64,000 nt of DNA from positions 434,001-498,000 of the forward strand of contig NZ_BMMB01000003.1 in NCBI RefSeq assembly GCF_014645615.1, read 5' to 3'. The position numbers and the translations under genes are program-made. Under the pieces are notes generated by a model, which was not told where the DNA came from, made no database searches, and worked only from the letters and a program-made list of their open reading frames with translations. This DNA comes from Paenibacillus hunanensis (GTDB lineage Bacteria > Bacillota > Bacilli > Paenibacillales > Paenibacillaceae). Positions 7,952-16,261 of the stretch are shown one piece after another; the first letter of the stretch is position 1, and the number at the start of each line of letters is the position of its first letter.

Positions 7952-8376
7952 TAATATATTTTATACTATTTAATGTACGCTTATCGTCGGAATAACGTAC
8001 CGCTCACGCGACTTAACAGCGAGCTACATATCGTATATTAACGAATAATATACGAATGGTCAATAGTTAAAATAAATTAATGTTCGTTTTTATAATATAA
8101 ATACGAATATATAAATAATAAATAAGAGCTAAATATGTATTTTCACGAACTTTAATGACTCATTCTTTGTAAACACACTATGAATCGTCATTTTCCGAAC
8201 TTTTCAGCAATATTTCAAAATTCCTAACCAAAATGTAAGCAAACTAGCCAGCTTATGACTCTATTGCTGGTTGCTATCTCAGTAGAGAGCTTACGATAGC
8301 CGAACGATAGGCATTGGATAAGTAAGAAATATTAAGAAATTCCTTGAAATATACTGTAAATACTAATCCTCAAGAA
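7952..8376. other. AT-rich upstream region of the riboswitch
   Basis: Very AT-rich, with three copies of ATACGAAT near 7941, 8050 and 8100 and interleaved short inverted repeats. It contains the candidate promoter at 8035-8063. I see no gene. Confidence 0.5.
8035..8063 (-). promoter_or_regulatory. Candidate promoter of the riboswitch transcript
   Basis: On the minus strand TTGACC (8058-8063), 17-bp spacer, TAATAT (8035-8040). It lies about 85 bp upstream of the aptamer; a closer TATAAA near 7960 has no good -35 partner. Confidence 0.45.
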
Positions 8377-8428
<52 letters not shown>

Positions 8429-8475
8429 CAAGATTTTAAAACACAGCCACATTCCATCCACCCACAGAACGCAAG

Positions 8476-8579
8476 CCAGAGAACAATGCCAAAAGACCGA
8501 CCTTTAAGCCGGGATACGACATCTTTCCCCCCATTCCAAGTATCCCGGCTTAACCGGAGGTCGCTGGCATGTTCTCTGG
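8476..8579. repeat. Long imperfect inverted repeat (about 41-bp arms, 22-nt loop)
   Basis: The left arm 8476-8517 begins CCAGAGAACAATGCC and ends AAGCCGGGATAC; the right arm 8540-8579 is its reverse complement with a few indels and mismatches (GTATCCCGGCTT, then GGCATGTTCTCTGG). It is GC-rich inside an AT-rich spacer. It could be a structured RNA, a miniature mobile element or a DNA cruciform. The frame 8486-8770 crosses it without a ribosome site and is not called. Confidence 0.8.
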
Positions 8580-8806
8580 CTGGAGTGGTCGGTGCAAGTC
8601 GCCCAACATTAACTCCTTTGATCATATTTAGTCATATTTTGGTCATCTTTAGTCGTCTTTGCTTCCAAGTAAATATTCCAGCTGAACCGTTACAATCACG
8701 CTTGCAAATGCTCAAAGCAAAACACCAGCTTTTTTCCTCAAGCATCCATCATTCGAGCCTTCAAAATTGAACCAGTGCATTTTCGCACTCCCTCACCAAA
8801 CATAGC
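8580..8806. other. Spacer without recognised content
   Basis: Between the inverted repeat and the terminator of the DUF1871-like gene. It has no gene, promoter or hairpin that I can support. Confidence 0.4.
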
Positions 8807-8834
8807 AAAAAATGCAGCCCCTCCAGGACTGCAT
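8807..8834 (-). terminator. Intrinsic terminator of the DUF1871-like gene
   Basis: Stem ATGCAGTCC/GGGGCTGCAT with a 4-nt loop on the minus strand, followed by six T. Confidence 0.85.
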
Positions 8835-8860
8835 CGTTCTACTACTATGCATAAAGTTGT

Positions 8861-9250
8861 TCAATCCGATCTGTCGGAACGGCGATACAAGCTACCTTCT
8901 CGGATACCAAATATGATACGATCATCGCACACTTGAAAAGATGCGAGCGGGCGTGCCTTTTCAGGTACTGCCTGTAGATCGGCGTACATCCGCTCAGCTA
9001 CGTCGTAGCATTCACGATCTGTACACTTCGCATAGGCACCGAAATATTTTTGCATAATCCAATATAGCTGCTGGCCCAGCTCATCTGAGGAATGAACATG
9101 CGGCAATACATTGATAATATGTTCAATTTCAATATTATATTCGTGAGGCAGACACCATTCCCGTAACTTCATCGGGTTCCATTCCATCATATGTAGCGCC
9201 ACGATGTGGTACGCACGCTGATGGACATTCCCACTATGATTACTATTCAT
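8861..9250 (-). CDS. DUF1871-like small cytoplasmic protein
   Basis: 129 residues. The central block MEWNPMKLREWCLPHEYNIEIEHIINVLP, with a W-x-P followed by EYxxE and a helical tail QQLYWIMQKYFG, resembles DUF1871 (YugE-like) proteins; the C-terminus is unrelated low-conservation sequence. No membrane segment or signal peptide. The ATG follows AGGAGG at seven bases, so the gene is real even if its role is unknown. It is monocistronic, with its own terminator. The family assignment rests on pattern only. Confidence 0.7.
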   Translation of the reverse strand: MNSNHSGNVHQRAYHIVALHMMEWNPMKLREWCLPHEYNIEIEHIINVLPHVHSSDELGQQLYWIMQKYFGAYAKCTDRECYDVAERMYADLQAVPEKARPLASFQVCDDRIIFGIREGSLYRRSDRSD

Positions 9251-9914
9251 CCATACTCCTCCTATCCTCCAGTTACCTGGAGATGCTCCATCTGTGTATA
9301 TGAGCAGTGATTGTGGACTTCTATGGCTTAAAGAAGTAATGCTCCTGTTCCGTGCCTATGTCAGCATGCCATGGGGCAAGGTACGTGCAATCCTATCGGG
9401 AAGAATATTGAAGTCAATCGAATATACCGCAACGATTCATCGCTGAATCACCTTCTAGCATAAATGCGTAGGAAGCCGCAGTTTTGCCAAAAGACAATGT
9501 GCTTAAAGCACCAAGTCTATCATCCAGCTTATCCGTAATCCGGACTCTCTTCCACAACTCTCCAGTTACCGCGCCTTCCATCACAGTTCATTGCATGACC
9601 ACCGATCTGGGGAAAACAGGCAAAAAAGCCATACTAACGGGACGAGGCAGGTGTACGTTGTGCGTTTAAACGTCATTCTAGCGTTCCCGAACTAATCTGG
9701 CTTGCATACAAAATTATGAACGAGTAAACCGCAACTGTAAATGCGGTAAAAGACCCACAAATGGATATGGATAACTAGAAGTACAATCGGCACCCGATTA
9801 TGAAAGCAAGTGATCGGGTAAAAGATGGCTAGAGGGCGAATTACATGCTGTGTTTTATATGGACTCGTCCAGCTCGATGATATGCCATTACTTTATAACA
9901 AAGGACTGATCACA
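9251..9914. other. Spacer with hairpins upstream of the gene at 9915
   Basis: No supported gene. Visible structures are a hairpin GAGCA...CTTCT...AGAAG...TGCTC near 9302-9351, ACCGCA/TGCGGT at 9728-9749, and ACCCGAT/ATCGGGT at about 9792-9819, the last two each followed by TAAAAGA. They could form a structured leader for the small gene at 9915. The frame at 9484-9669 lacks a ribosome site. Confidence 0.4.
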
Positions 9915-10256
9915 ATGACGGAACAAAATGATATTAAGCAATTGCAGGAATGGCTGAATCGCTATACGGGTACGACGCTCGTGATTGAAAAGCAGGAGTT
10001 GGACGATACCGATATCATTCACTTTGTACTATCCGATGTAGATGAGCGCAGTCAGGATAATGAGATTGATGATTATTTGGAGAGCGCATTGCTTCTTCGT
10101 GGTGAAGGTCGTACGCAAAATGCTGAGGGTGAAAGCGTACCTGTGCCTGGTGATACGTATGAGATCATTACGAATGATTTGCGTATTGATGAAATCAATG
10201 ACGAGCACGTACATCTAACGACAGAGCGTGCTACGTATAAAGTATCCGCTAAATAA
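9915..10256 (+). CDS. Small acidic hypothetical protein
   Basis: 113 residues from ATG 9915, preceded by AAAGGA; an in-frame ATG 90 bases upstream gives a poorly conserved-looking extension with no ribosome site. The protein is acidic, beginning MTEQNDIKQLQEWLNRYTG, with a DDTDIIHFVLSDVDE strand region and a C-terminal EHVHLTTERATYKVSAK. No membrane segment or signal peptide. I do not recognise the family. It is followed by an inverted repeat that may terminate transcription. Confidence 0.65.
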   Translation: MTEQNDIKQLQEWLNRYTGTTLVIEKQELDDTDIIHFVLSDVDERSQDNEIDDYLESALLLRGEGRTQNAEGESVPVPGDTYEIITNDLRIDEINDEHVHLTTERATYKVSAK

Positions 10257-10293
10257 ATCGCTTTTACGTAAATGACTGTACTTCAATACAAGC

Positions 10294-10396
10294 AAGACCA
10301 CCTGTGCAAACTATTATCGATTGCTGCATGGACATTAGCCGCTTTCGAGCTAGTGAATATGTAGATTACAATATCTAATAGATCGCAGGTGGTCTT
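10294..10396 (+). terminator. Long-loop inverted repeat after the gene at 9915
   Basis: AAGACCACCTG (10294-10304) pairs perfectly with CAGGTGGTCTT (10386-10396). The 81-nt loop and the weak T run make terminator function uncertain. Confidence 0.45.
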
Positions 10397-10397
10397 A

Positions 10398-10453
<56 letters not shown>

Positions 10454-10487
10454 AAGATTGTAGCTTGTCCTTTGATTATCATGCAAT

Positions 10488-10517
10488 AGAAAAGACGGCA
10501 CCAGCAAGGCACCGTCT
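10488..10517 (-). terminator. Intrinsic terminator of ppk2
   Basis: AGACGGTGCC/GGTGCCGTCT with two G-U pairs and a 5-nt loop on the minus strand, followed by TTTTCT. Confidence 0.8.
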
Positions 10518-10544
10518 ACTATCACTATCATGTGTATAATGGAA

Positions 10545-11387
10545 TCACTTTTTCTTCAACTTCTTCAGCTCTGCATACATATCAGGCAAGTGCTCCTTCA
10601 GTTCGGGCATTGGATCTGGATAGGACAGCCCCATTTCCTCCAATGTCTCGGTCACAATCTGCAATACAGCCAGATCGCGATACCAGCGATGATCGGCGGG
10701 TACAATATGCCATGGGTGCTTCTCTGTCGCGCAATGCTTGAACAGATCCTCATAGCACTTCTGATATTGATCCCAGTATTGACGCTCATGCAGGTCGCTC
10801 TCATCGAACTTCCAGTTTTTATGCGGCTTTTCGATACGATCGATTAGCTTTTCGAGCTGGAAGCGCTTGGAGATATGCAGGAATATTTTTACGATATGAA
10901 CATCATTCTCTTCCAGCATTTGTTCAAAATCATTGATCTGACGGAAGCGCGCATGTGCCTGCTCATCACTTACCTGTCCATGTACACGGGTGATCAGCAC
11001 ATCTTCATAATACGAACGGTTAAAGGTAGCGATATAGCCATAGGAGGGAACATACTGATGCGCACGCCATAGATAGTCGTGACTGAGCTCCTCCTGTGTC
11101 GGTGCCTTGAAGCTATAGGTATGCACACCCGCAGGATTAGAGATGCTAAACACCTTGTTGATCACGCCATCCTTACCACTGCAATCCATGCCCTGAAAGA
11201 CGAATAACACGGCTTTCTTTTTACTGGCAAATAGCTTGGGCTGCAAATCCTCAAATACGGCAGATAGCTCCGTTTTTTCCTGCTCTGCATCCGCTTTGTT
11301 TTTATACTTGCCCGTGTCCTTCGGATCAATATCCTTTAAACGGATCGAATCGCCTGCTGCTAGAACCCAATTTTTATGCTTGGACAT
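10545..11387 (-). CDS. ppk2: Polyphosphate:nucleotide phosphotransferase, PPK2 family
   Basis: 280 residues, single-domain PPK2. Walker A is FQGMDCSGKDG (about residue 64), followed by the lid and Walker B segments FNRSYYEDVLITRVHG and KIFLHISKRFQLEKL, and the conserved FDESDLHERQYWDQYQ. PPK2 enzymes transfer phosphate between polyphosphate and nucleoside mono- or diphosphates; the length matches class III, but the class cannot be fixed by eye. The gene follows a CHAD-domain gene with 81 bp between them, so both partners probably handle polyphosphate. The ATG has AAAGGAG at eight bases. A good terminator follows. Confidence 0.92.
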   Translation of the reverse strand: MSKHKNWVLAAGDSIRLKDIDPKDTGKYKNKADAEQEKTELSAVFEDLQPKLFASKKKAVLFVFQGMDCSGKDGVINKVFSISNPAGVHTYSFKAPTQEELSHDYLWRAHQYVPSYGYIATFNRSYYEDVLITRVHGQVSDEQAHARFRQINDFEQMLEENDVHIVKIFLHISKRFQLEKLIDRIEKPHKNWKFDESDLHERQYWDQYQKCYEDLFKHCATEKHPWHIVPADHRWYRDLAVLQIVTETLEEMGLSYPDPMPELKEHLPDMYAELKKLKKK

Positions 11388-11468
11388 GAAAATCGCTCCT
11401 TTTGGTGGAATGATGTCTAGTATGACTGAAATGTCAGTATCTACATATTACCCGCATTTGAGCTTGAT

Positions 11469-12338
11469 CTAAATCACGCGCTCATTTTCATGAATGGCTT
11501 CACTCATCTCCCGGCGCAGCTCGCCAATCAGTTCATCGCGTACATCCGCATCGAACTTGACTCGCTTGGGCTCCAGCTCCTCCAGCGCTTCGATCCAGAC
11601 ATGGCGGTCGTTAATATGACCAAGCTCCTTCTGAATCCCTTTGTACACCTGCTCATGCTCACGGAATTTAGCATTGAGCGCAAAGCCTGCCGCTTCTGCG
11701 GTGTAGCGTAGCTCCTTGGCCGCAATGCGAACCTTGTGCAGCGCAGTTAATGTATCATCTGCTTCTAAGCCCTGCTCCTTAGCGATCTGACGATAGTGCT
11801 TTTTCTTCTGCTCATAGGAGATTTCCAGCTCGCGCATGAGACGGTTGACATCTGATGTCGCGACAAGCTCCGATAATTGCTGCTCCAAAAATGGCTCCCA
11901 TTTCTTTTGCAGCTTTTTGCCCTGCAATTTGGGCAGCTTACTCACGAGCTTTTTCCGGTACAGACGACGATGCTCCTTTTGCTCCTCGATAACCGCTTTC
12001 AACAATTTAGCTAGTTGATCCTGGTCTAGCTTCTTTGCCTGCTTACGGCGATCCTTGAAGGCATCGATCAGCACATCCTCGTCACGCACTTTGCCAAGAC
12101 GCTTCTGGGCTTTTTTGAAAAGCGGCAGCAGCTCTGTTGTATCATTCGGATCTAGAATGCGTAGCAAGGTCATCAGCTTGCGACAATTGACCCTTGCCTG
12201 ATGCACATCCTCCTCATCGAAGGTATCCACTGCACGTTGCCCATGCTGTTGAAATTTATCGTATAGCTCGCTTAATACATCGTGCCACTGCTTGGACTTA
12301 TCTTTATGCAAACGTGTTGCCGGGGTAGAGGTCATCAT
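11469..12338 (-). CDS. CHAD domain protein (polyphosphate binding)
   Basis: 289 residues from ATG 12338, which has ACAGGAG five bases upstream; a longer frame from 12386 lacks this. The protein is an all-helical, highly charged CHAD domain with the two conserved histidine helices VHQARVNCRKLMTLLRIL (about residue 45) and LHKVRIAAKELRYTAEAAGF (about residue 200) and many Lys/Arg. CHAD domains bind inorganic polyphosphate. Its position directly upstream of ppk2 makes a polyphosphate granule or storage role likely. No signal peptide. Confidence 0.88.
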   Translation of the reverse strand: MMTSTPATRLHKDKSKQWHDVLSELYDKFQQHGQRAVDTFDEEDVHQARVNCRKLMTLLRILDPNDTTELLPLFKKAQKRLGKVRDEDVLIDAFKDRRKQAKKLDQDQLAKLLKAVIEEQKEHRRLYRKKLVSKLPKLQGKKLQKKWEPFLEQQLSELVATSDVNRLMRELEISYEQKKKHYRQIAKEQGLEADDTLTALHKVRIAAKELRYTAEAAGFALNAKFREHEQVYKGIQKELGHINDRHVWIEALEELEPKRVKFDADVRDELIGELRREMSEAIHENERVI

Positions 12339-12586
12339 GATCACTCCTGTTCTCATTCTGGATCGATGCTGAATACGAATGTGCATACACTTGGAAATCA
12401 GATACTACAGAAAGCCTTCATTAGCTTTTGTATTCATTCTTTTTTGATTCATTCTGTTCTATTCATTATAGTGGAATCAACAGGCAAAATCGATGTAGCT
12501 TCATTCACCCTATACTTGCTTTTAAACGTTATGTATGCGGACTGCACCATCTTCGCAGCCGATCGCTGTGAGCCTGCTCCTCTCCT

Positions 12587-12961
12587 TCACAACACTGGCA
12601 TCGGTTGAAGATGGTCAAGCGGTAACCAGCCCTGTTGCCCATCCGCTTCGCGTAAGCACCAGATCCAGCCATTCAACTCACGCAAAGCGATCACCTGATC
12701 ACCCGGTACAGCATTCATTTCAAAAGCATCGTAGGCTTCGGTCGCCACACCTTCGGTAGCATTAGCTAAGCTACGGGTAAAAATCTGCTCTGGCACCCAG
12801 CCCTTGATGCCTGCTTCATTTTCACAAAAGTACCAGCGATCCCACGCCTCTGGGCCTTCGTATTTTTCTCCAATGTGTATCCGTTCTCCCTGACGCAAGC
12901 GAATCGGATTCGGGTAATTGCTAGTATGAGCTTGCACGACCCTATAAGATTTCAATCGCAT
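12587..12961 (-). CDS. SH3-like domain protein, cytoplasmic
   Basis: 124 residues with two SH3-type half repeats: RLRQGERIHIGEKYEGPEAWDRWYFCENEAGIKGWVPEQIF and AVPGDQVIALRELNGWIWCLREADGQQGWLPLDHLQ. The W...G-x-x-GW(V/L)P pattern is typical of variant SH3 domains. No signal peptide, so an intracellular binding module; the ligand is unknown. GGAGGAGA directly precedes the ATG. It lies 248 bp upstream of the CHAD gene on the same strand; a joint role with polyphosphate is only a guess. Confidence 0.8.
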   Translation of the reverse strand: MRLKSYRVVQAHTSNYPNPIRLRQGERIHIGEKYEGPEAWDRWYFCENEAGIKGWVPEQIFTRSLANATEGVATEAYDAFEMNAVPGDQVIALRELNGWIWCLREADGQQGWLPLDHLQPMPVL

Positions 12962-13245
12962 TCTCCTCCTGTTCTCTACGCATATTGTTGAAATTCGGCA
13001 ATATGCAGTCGAATTTCACTCATTTTGTTCACCTTTATGCTATATTATCGTATATAATCCGAATATATCCAGTTTTGTACTGTAAGCTTGCTATATTGAT
13101 GAATAGGGACAGTTATCCTACGTAAGCAAGCGGGCTTGCTTTGAAAAACATACTTGTTTTGTATTATGATAGACCATGGAATGCAGCTTGGTTCATCTGT
13201 AATCAATCGGCATTTGCTGAACGAAAGGAGTATGAAGGAACAATC
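12962..13245. other. Divergent spacer SH3 gene / secreted protein
   Basis: Promoters for both genes must lie here, but none is clear to me. A frame extension of the downstream gene to TTG 13141 is possible but has no ribosome site. Confidence 0.35.
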
Positions 13246-13692
13246 ATGAAAGCGTATCTGTTAGCACCGATTATTGCGTCTCTCGTGGCTGGCCCTGCCA
13301 CCTCTTACGCTGAAGATGTGATCGATGCGGTTATTCCGGCTTCACAGGACAACACCACTCAGATCGTCTCCAGTTCGTCGTGGGAATATCCTATCGTGCA
13401 TTTCCGTAATGGCACGTATCGGATTATGATGGACCCGGCAGTGAATACGATCAAGGTAGGACCGAAGCTGGGCAAGGTTGAGCGGAATATTAGTAGCTTT
13501 GATCAGGTGGATGATGACAATTCACTCATCGATACCTCTTATAAAAATGGCGATAGCAATGTACTCAGTGTAGATACCCCGATCTACAAATTCCGTAATC
13601 GCAGTACCCGCGACTGCATCATCGTCAGCCACAAAAACAAATATTATAAAGCAATTCGTAAAGTCGATACATCGACAAGCAGCTCCTCTTGA
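13246..13692 (+). CDS. Secreted hypothetical protein
   Basis: 148 residues from ATG 13246, which has AAGGA at six bases. The first 23 residues MKAYLLAPIIASLVAGPATS form a signal peptide with a likely cut after SYA. The mature part is rich in Ser, Asp and Thr, with two similar segments IVHFRNGTYRIM and IYKFRNRSTRDC that may be repeats, and ends in a run of Ser. I do not recognise a family. It converges with the carboxylesterase gene, with a shared hairpin between. Confidence 0.6.
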   Translation: MKAYLLAPIIASLVAGPATSYAEDVIDAVIPASQDNTTQIVSSSSWEYPIVHFRNGTYRIMMDPAVNTIKVGPKLGKVERNISSFDQVDDDNSLIDTSYKNGDSNVLSVDTPIYKFRNRSTRDCIIVSHKNKYYKAIRKVDTSTSSSS

Positions 13693-13754
13693 TCCGCATA
13701 CGTGAGGAGTATGCGGACTATGATCAGAAGTGAAGGATACCTACCACATACTAA

Positions 13755-13797
13755 TAGCCGCCACGAATGGATATCGCTGTCCGATTCATGGCGGCTA
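13755..13797. terminator. Hairpin between convergent genes
   Basis: TAGCCGCCA (13755-13763) pairs with TGGCGGCTA (13789-13797), extended inside by CGAAT/ATTC(A)G. T runs are weak on both sides, so termination strength is uncertain. Confidence 0.5.
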
Positions 13798-13831
13798 CTT
13801 TCATACTAGTCGAGCCTTGTATTGATTTGTG

Positions 13832-15565
13832 TTATTTATACTGTGGGTCAAAGAAGAAGCGCCCATTCAGCACTTTATCCCACACAATCGCTGTGGCTTG
13901 CGGTGTTAGCGAGGCTTGGATCTGCTTTTTCAAAGCATCCACATCAGGCTTGCCTGCAATCATAGAAGTCTTGACTGTAGATGAGGTTGCATCCAGCTTC
14001 ATCAACTTGCCGGATTGCTGCCATGTGCTCCACGGTGTGAGACCGCCAGATTGAATCGAGCGTCCATGCAGGAAGTTCGCCACATACCCACGATAGCGAT
14101 CAGCGAGCGCAAGGCGTCCCTTTTCATTGGCTGTCGTATAGAACTGATCCTTGAACAGCGCGGCGAATGCACTCTTATCGAATGCTCCAGTCAAAAAGTC
14201 CAGATCGACGCCATGTGTAGCAGCTACATACTTAGCTGGTGCCTTCACACCTGCTCCATCCAAGCCCCAGGCAAAACGATAGACATACATATTTTTCGAC
14301 TGCGAGTCTTTACTATACTTCGCTGCTACTTGATCAGCATTAAAGGATGAATACAGCTCGCTTCCGTACGCCGTGGCTTGCCAGAACTGCTTTTGCAGTG
14401 TTGGCTCCCATGTGTTTTTCATAAAGCTGTTCGTAAATGTCGGATCAAAAGCAGCGAATGCGTTAAATTCATGCTGCATGCTTCCAATCAGCATCGGTAC
14501 ACGATTATACTGCCCCCGGTCGACCACATCAAAGCCCTGCTTCGGCAATACGGTGCCATCAGTAAATAGATGCGGGAATTCCGATATACGAATCATCACC
14601 GTACCTACCGCTTCAACCAGTGCGGCACTATCCAGACTACGGAGTGTCTGCTGGAGCTCGGTCGGGTCGGTTTCTTTTAAATAACGTATCCCTTCTTCGG
14701 CGGTCTGCACTTTACCCGCCTTCACCAGCACCTCAGCCAGCTTCTCGCGATCATAAGCTTCGCCCTGTGCAGGTGTGGACGTAGTCATTCCACCGCTCAA
14801 TGGCATGGCTTTGACAAATAGCCCTTTGGCGAGCGGAGAAATCGTTAATGCCAGTACATCGCGTGCGCCTGCTGATTGTCCACCCAGTGTAACATTCGCT
14901 GCATTTCCGCCAAAGCTAGCGATATGCTGCTGCACCCATTTCAACGCTTGAATCTGATCCAGCAGCGCAAAGTTACCCGAATCCTCAGCTGCATTGCCCG
15001 TTTGCAGTGCGGGAGAACGCATCCAGCCAAGCAAGCCAAGACGATAATTGACCGTTACAATAACGGCATTCGTCTGCTCCGCCAGCTTACTCGCATCGAA
15101 AGAGCCACCGCTTCCCGTCACATTACCGCCCCCATGCAAAAAGACAAGCACAGGCAGCGAGTCGTCTGCCGTAGCTGGACGATAAATATTCAAATACAGG
15201 CAATCCTCACTACCTGTAACTTTACCATTGGCAAGCTGTGTGCATACCTGCGGCAGTTTGCTTGCTTCAACCGTCTGCTCTGGTGTGGCTATCGGTGCTT
15301 GCGGTGCACGCCAGCGTAGCTCACCGACGGGTGGCTTCGCATAAGGTACACCAAGCCATGTCCATGTATTCGCAGACGCTGCCCTTGTACCACTCAGGAT
15401 GGCTTGAGATGTTGGCTGTACAAGGCTTGCCTGATACGCGTAAGCCATCTGCTCACTTCCTGTTTCGCTACTCGCTGCTAAAGCTAGACCATTCGTGCCC
15501 CATGTGCATAGCAGTAGTAGCATCGTCATGATTGCCGCAATTAAGCGCTTGTTCATTGTACTCAT
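13832..15565 (-). CDS. Secreted type-B carboxylesterase (PnbA-like)
   Basis: 577 residues with an N-terminal signal peptide (MNKRLIAAIMTMLLLLCTWGT, then ALAASS). The carboxylesterase type-B fold is clear: WLGVPYAKPPVGELRWRAP, SEDCLYLNIYRP, oxyanion segment VFLHGGGNVTGS, nucleophile elbow GGQSAGA at about residue 230, acid in GSMQHEFNAF and the catalytic His in ATHGVDLDFL. It should hydrolyse esters outside the cell. It has its own promoter and a long leader containing a hairpin attenuator and a perfect CcpA site, so carbon catabolite repression is predicted. The ATG is preceded by GAGAGGCGGGG. An alternative start three codons in exists. Confidence 0.9.
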   Translation of the reverse strand: MSTMNKRLIAAIMTMLLLLCTWGTNGLALAASSETGSEQMAYAYQASLVQPTSQAILSGTRAASANTWTWLGVPYAKPPVGELRWRAPQAPIATPEQTVEASKLPQVCTQLANGKVTGSEDCLYLNIYRPATADDSLPVLVFLHGGGNVTGSGGSFDASKLAEQTNAVIVTVNYRLGLLGWMRSPALQTGNAAEDSGNFALLDQIQALKWVQQHIASFGGNAANVTLGGQSAGARDVLALTISPLAKGLFVKAMPLSGGMTTSTPAQGEAYDREKLAEVLVKAGKVQTAEEGIRYLKETDPTELQQTLRSLDSAALVEAVGTVMIRISEFPHLFTDGTVLPKQGFDVVDRGQYNRVPMLIGSMQHEFNAFAAFDPTFTNSFMKNTWEPTLQKQFWQATAYGSELYSSFNADQVAAKYSKDSQSKNMYVYRFAWGLDGAGVKAPAKYVAATHGVDLDFLTGAFDKSAFAALFKDQFYTTANEKGRLALADRYRGYVANFLHGRSIQSGGLTPWSTWQQSGKLMKLDATSSTVKTSMIAGKPDVDALKKQIQASLTPQATAIVWDKVLNGRFFFDPQYK

Positions 15566-15637
15566 TATACCCCGCCTCTCTCATCCATACACTGTAGTCA
15601 TACGATTAGAATGTGGATTGTTGCTGCGATGACTGAT

Positions 15638-15652
15638 ATGTAAACGATTGCA
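15638..15652 (-). promoter_or_regulatory. CcpA catabolite-repression site (cre)
   Basis: ATGTAAACGATTGCA matches the cre consensus WTGNAANCGNWNNCW at all 15 positions. It lies in the transcribed leader of the carboxylesterase, 73 bp upstream of the start codon, a position suited to roadblock repression. Confidence 0.75.
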
Positions 15653-15680
15653 GTAGTGTGCAATCTTCCTCCGGACAAAC

Positions 15681-15740
15681 AAAAAACCTGACCCGGCAAC
15701 AGCATGTACACAGAGGTACAGACCTTTGCCAAATCAGGTT
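15681..15740 (-). terminator. Attenuator-like hairpin in the carboxylesterase leader
   Basis: On the minus strand AACCTGATTTGGCAA (15726-15740) pairs along all 15 positions, three as G-U, with TTGCCGGGTCAGGTT (15685-15699), followed by six T. An inner GTAC/GTAC stem sits in the loop. It lies between promoter and coding region, so it can stop transcription before the gene. A perfect palindrome CCGGAATTCCGG (15745-15756) precedes it. I could not match a known riboswitch class. Confidence 0.65.
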
Positions 15741-15779
15741 TCGCCCGGAATTCCGGTAACAATCCATCATTTGCTATTC

Positions 15780-15807
15780 ATTATAGCATCTTTTGAAGCG
15801 CTTTCAA
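15780..15807 (-). promoter_or_regulatory. Sigma-A promoter of the carboxylesterase with cre-like box
   Basis: TTGAAA (15802-15807), 16-bp spacer, TATAAT (15780-15785) on the minus strand. The -35 lies in TTGAAAGCGCTTCAA (15793-15807), which matches cre at 14 of 15 positions and is nearly palindromic. Confidence 0.75.
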
Positions 15808-15870
15808 GTTGATTTTGCCGAAAAAGATAATAATTTCGCATAAGCCGTCGAATGAATAGGCTGAAATTTA

Positions 15871-15908
15871 TAAAACAGTCTGCTACCCTTTTATTGGTAA
15901 CAGACTGT
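15871..15908 (-). terminator. Intrinsic terminator of rpsN
   Basis: ACAGTCTGTTACC/GGTAGCAGACTGT, 13 bp with one wobble, 8-nt loop, then TTTAT on the minus strand. It isolates rpsN from the carboxylesterase. Confidence 0.85.
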
Positions 15909-15949
15909 CTCCATTGCTAGAACGCTGATTCTAAATTATATATTACTGC

Positions 15950-16219
15950 TTACCAGCTCGCCTTTTTCACACCAGGAATATGTCCCTGATAGGCAAGCTC
16001 ACGAAAGACGATCCGAGAAACCTTGAATTTGCTCAGATATCCGTGTGGACGACCGGTAACCTGACAACGATTATGCAAGCGTGTTGGTGAAGAGTCACGC
16101 GGTAGCTTACTCAGCGCCTCATAATCTCCTGCTTCCTTCAATTGACGACGCTTCTCTGCATATTTAGCAACCAGTGCCTCGCGCTGGCGTTGGCGAACAA
16201 CCTTAGATTTTTTAGCCAC
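15950..16219 (-). CDS. rpsN: 30S ribosomal protein S14, zinc-independent (C-minus) form
   Basis: 89 residues from GTG 16219 (GGAG nine bases upstream); the ATG at 16234 has no spacing to a ribosome site. [42 protein letters not shown] and the ending [11 protein letters not shown] are typical S14. The zinc-binding CxxC pairs of the short S14 form are absent and only one Cys is left, so this is the form that works without zinc. In B. subtilis the equivalent (YhzA/RpsNB) is induced by zinc starvation through Zur; here a Zur box sits just upstream. The gene stands alone, outside the large ribosomal operons, as expected for the backup copy. Confidence 0.95.
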   Translation of the reverse strand: MAKKSKVVRQRQREALVAKYAEKRRQLKEAGDYEALSKLPRDSSPTRLHNRCQVTGRPHGYLSKFKVSRIVFRELAYQGHIPGVKKASW

Positions 16220-16246
16220 GGATACACACTCCATCCCTTTATTTAA

Positions 16247-16261
16247 TCGTAATTATTACTA
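16247..16261. promoter_or_regulatory. Zur box upstream of rpsN
   Basis: TCGTAAT-T-ATTACTA matches the Bacillus Zur operator TCGTAATNATTACGA at 14 of 15 positions, flanked by A/T. It is 28-42 bp upstream of the rpsN start. A second box precedes znuC at 44985. Confidence 0.85.

Noticed and set aside
8486..8770. 94-aa plus-strand frame
   Set aside because: It crosses both arms of the long inverted repeat, lacks a ribosome site and shows no domain pattern.
9484..9669. 61-aa plus-strand frame
   Set aside because: No ribosome site; composition looks like random spacer sequence.
15680..15790. c-di-GMP-I riboswitch upstream of the carboxylesterase
   Set aside because: Some core words (AAACC, GCAAAGG, GCCGGGT) occur, but the P2 hairpin with its GAAA loop and the GACGCAAAG segment are missing; the strong attenuator stem explains these bases.
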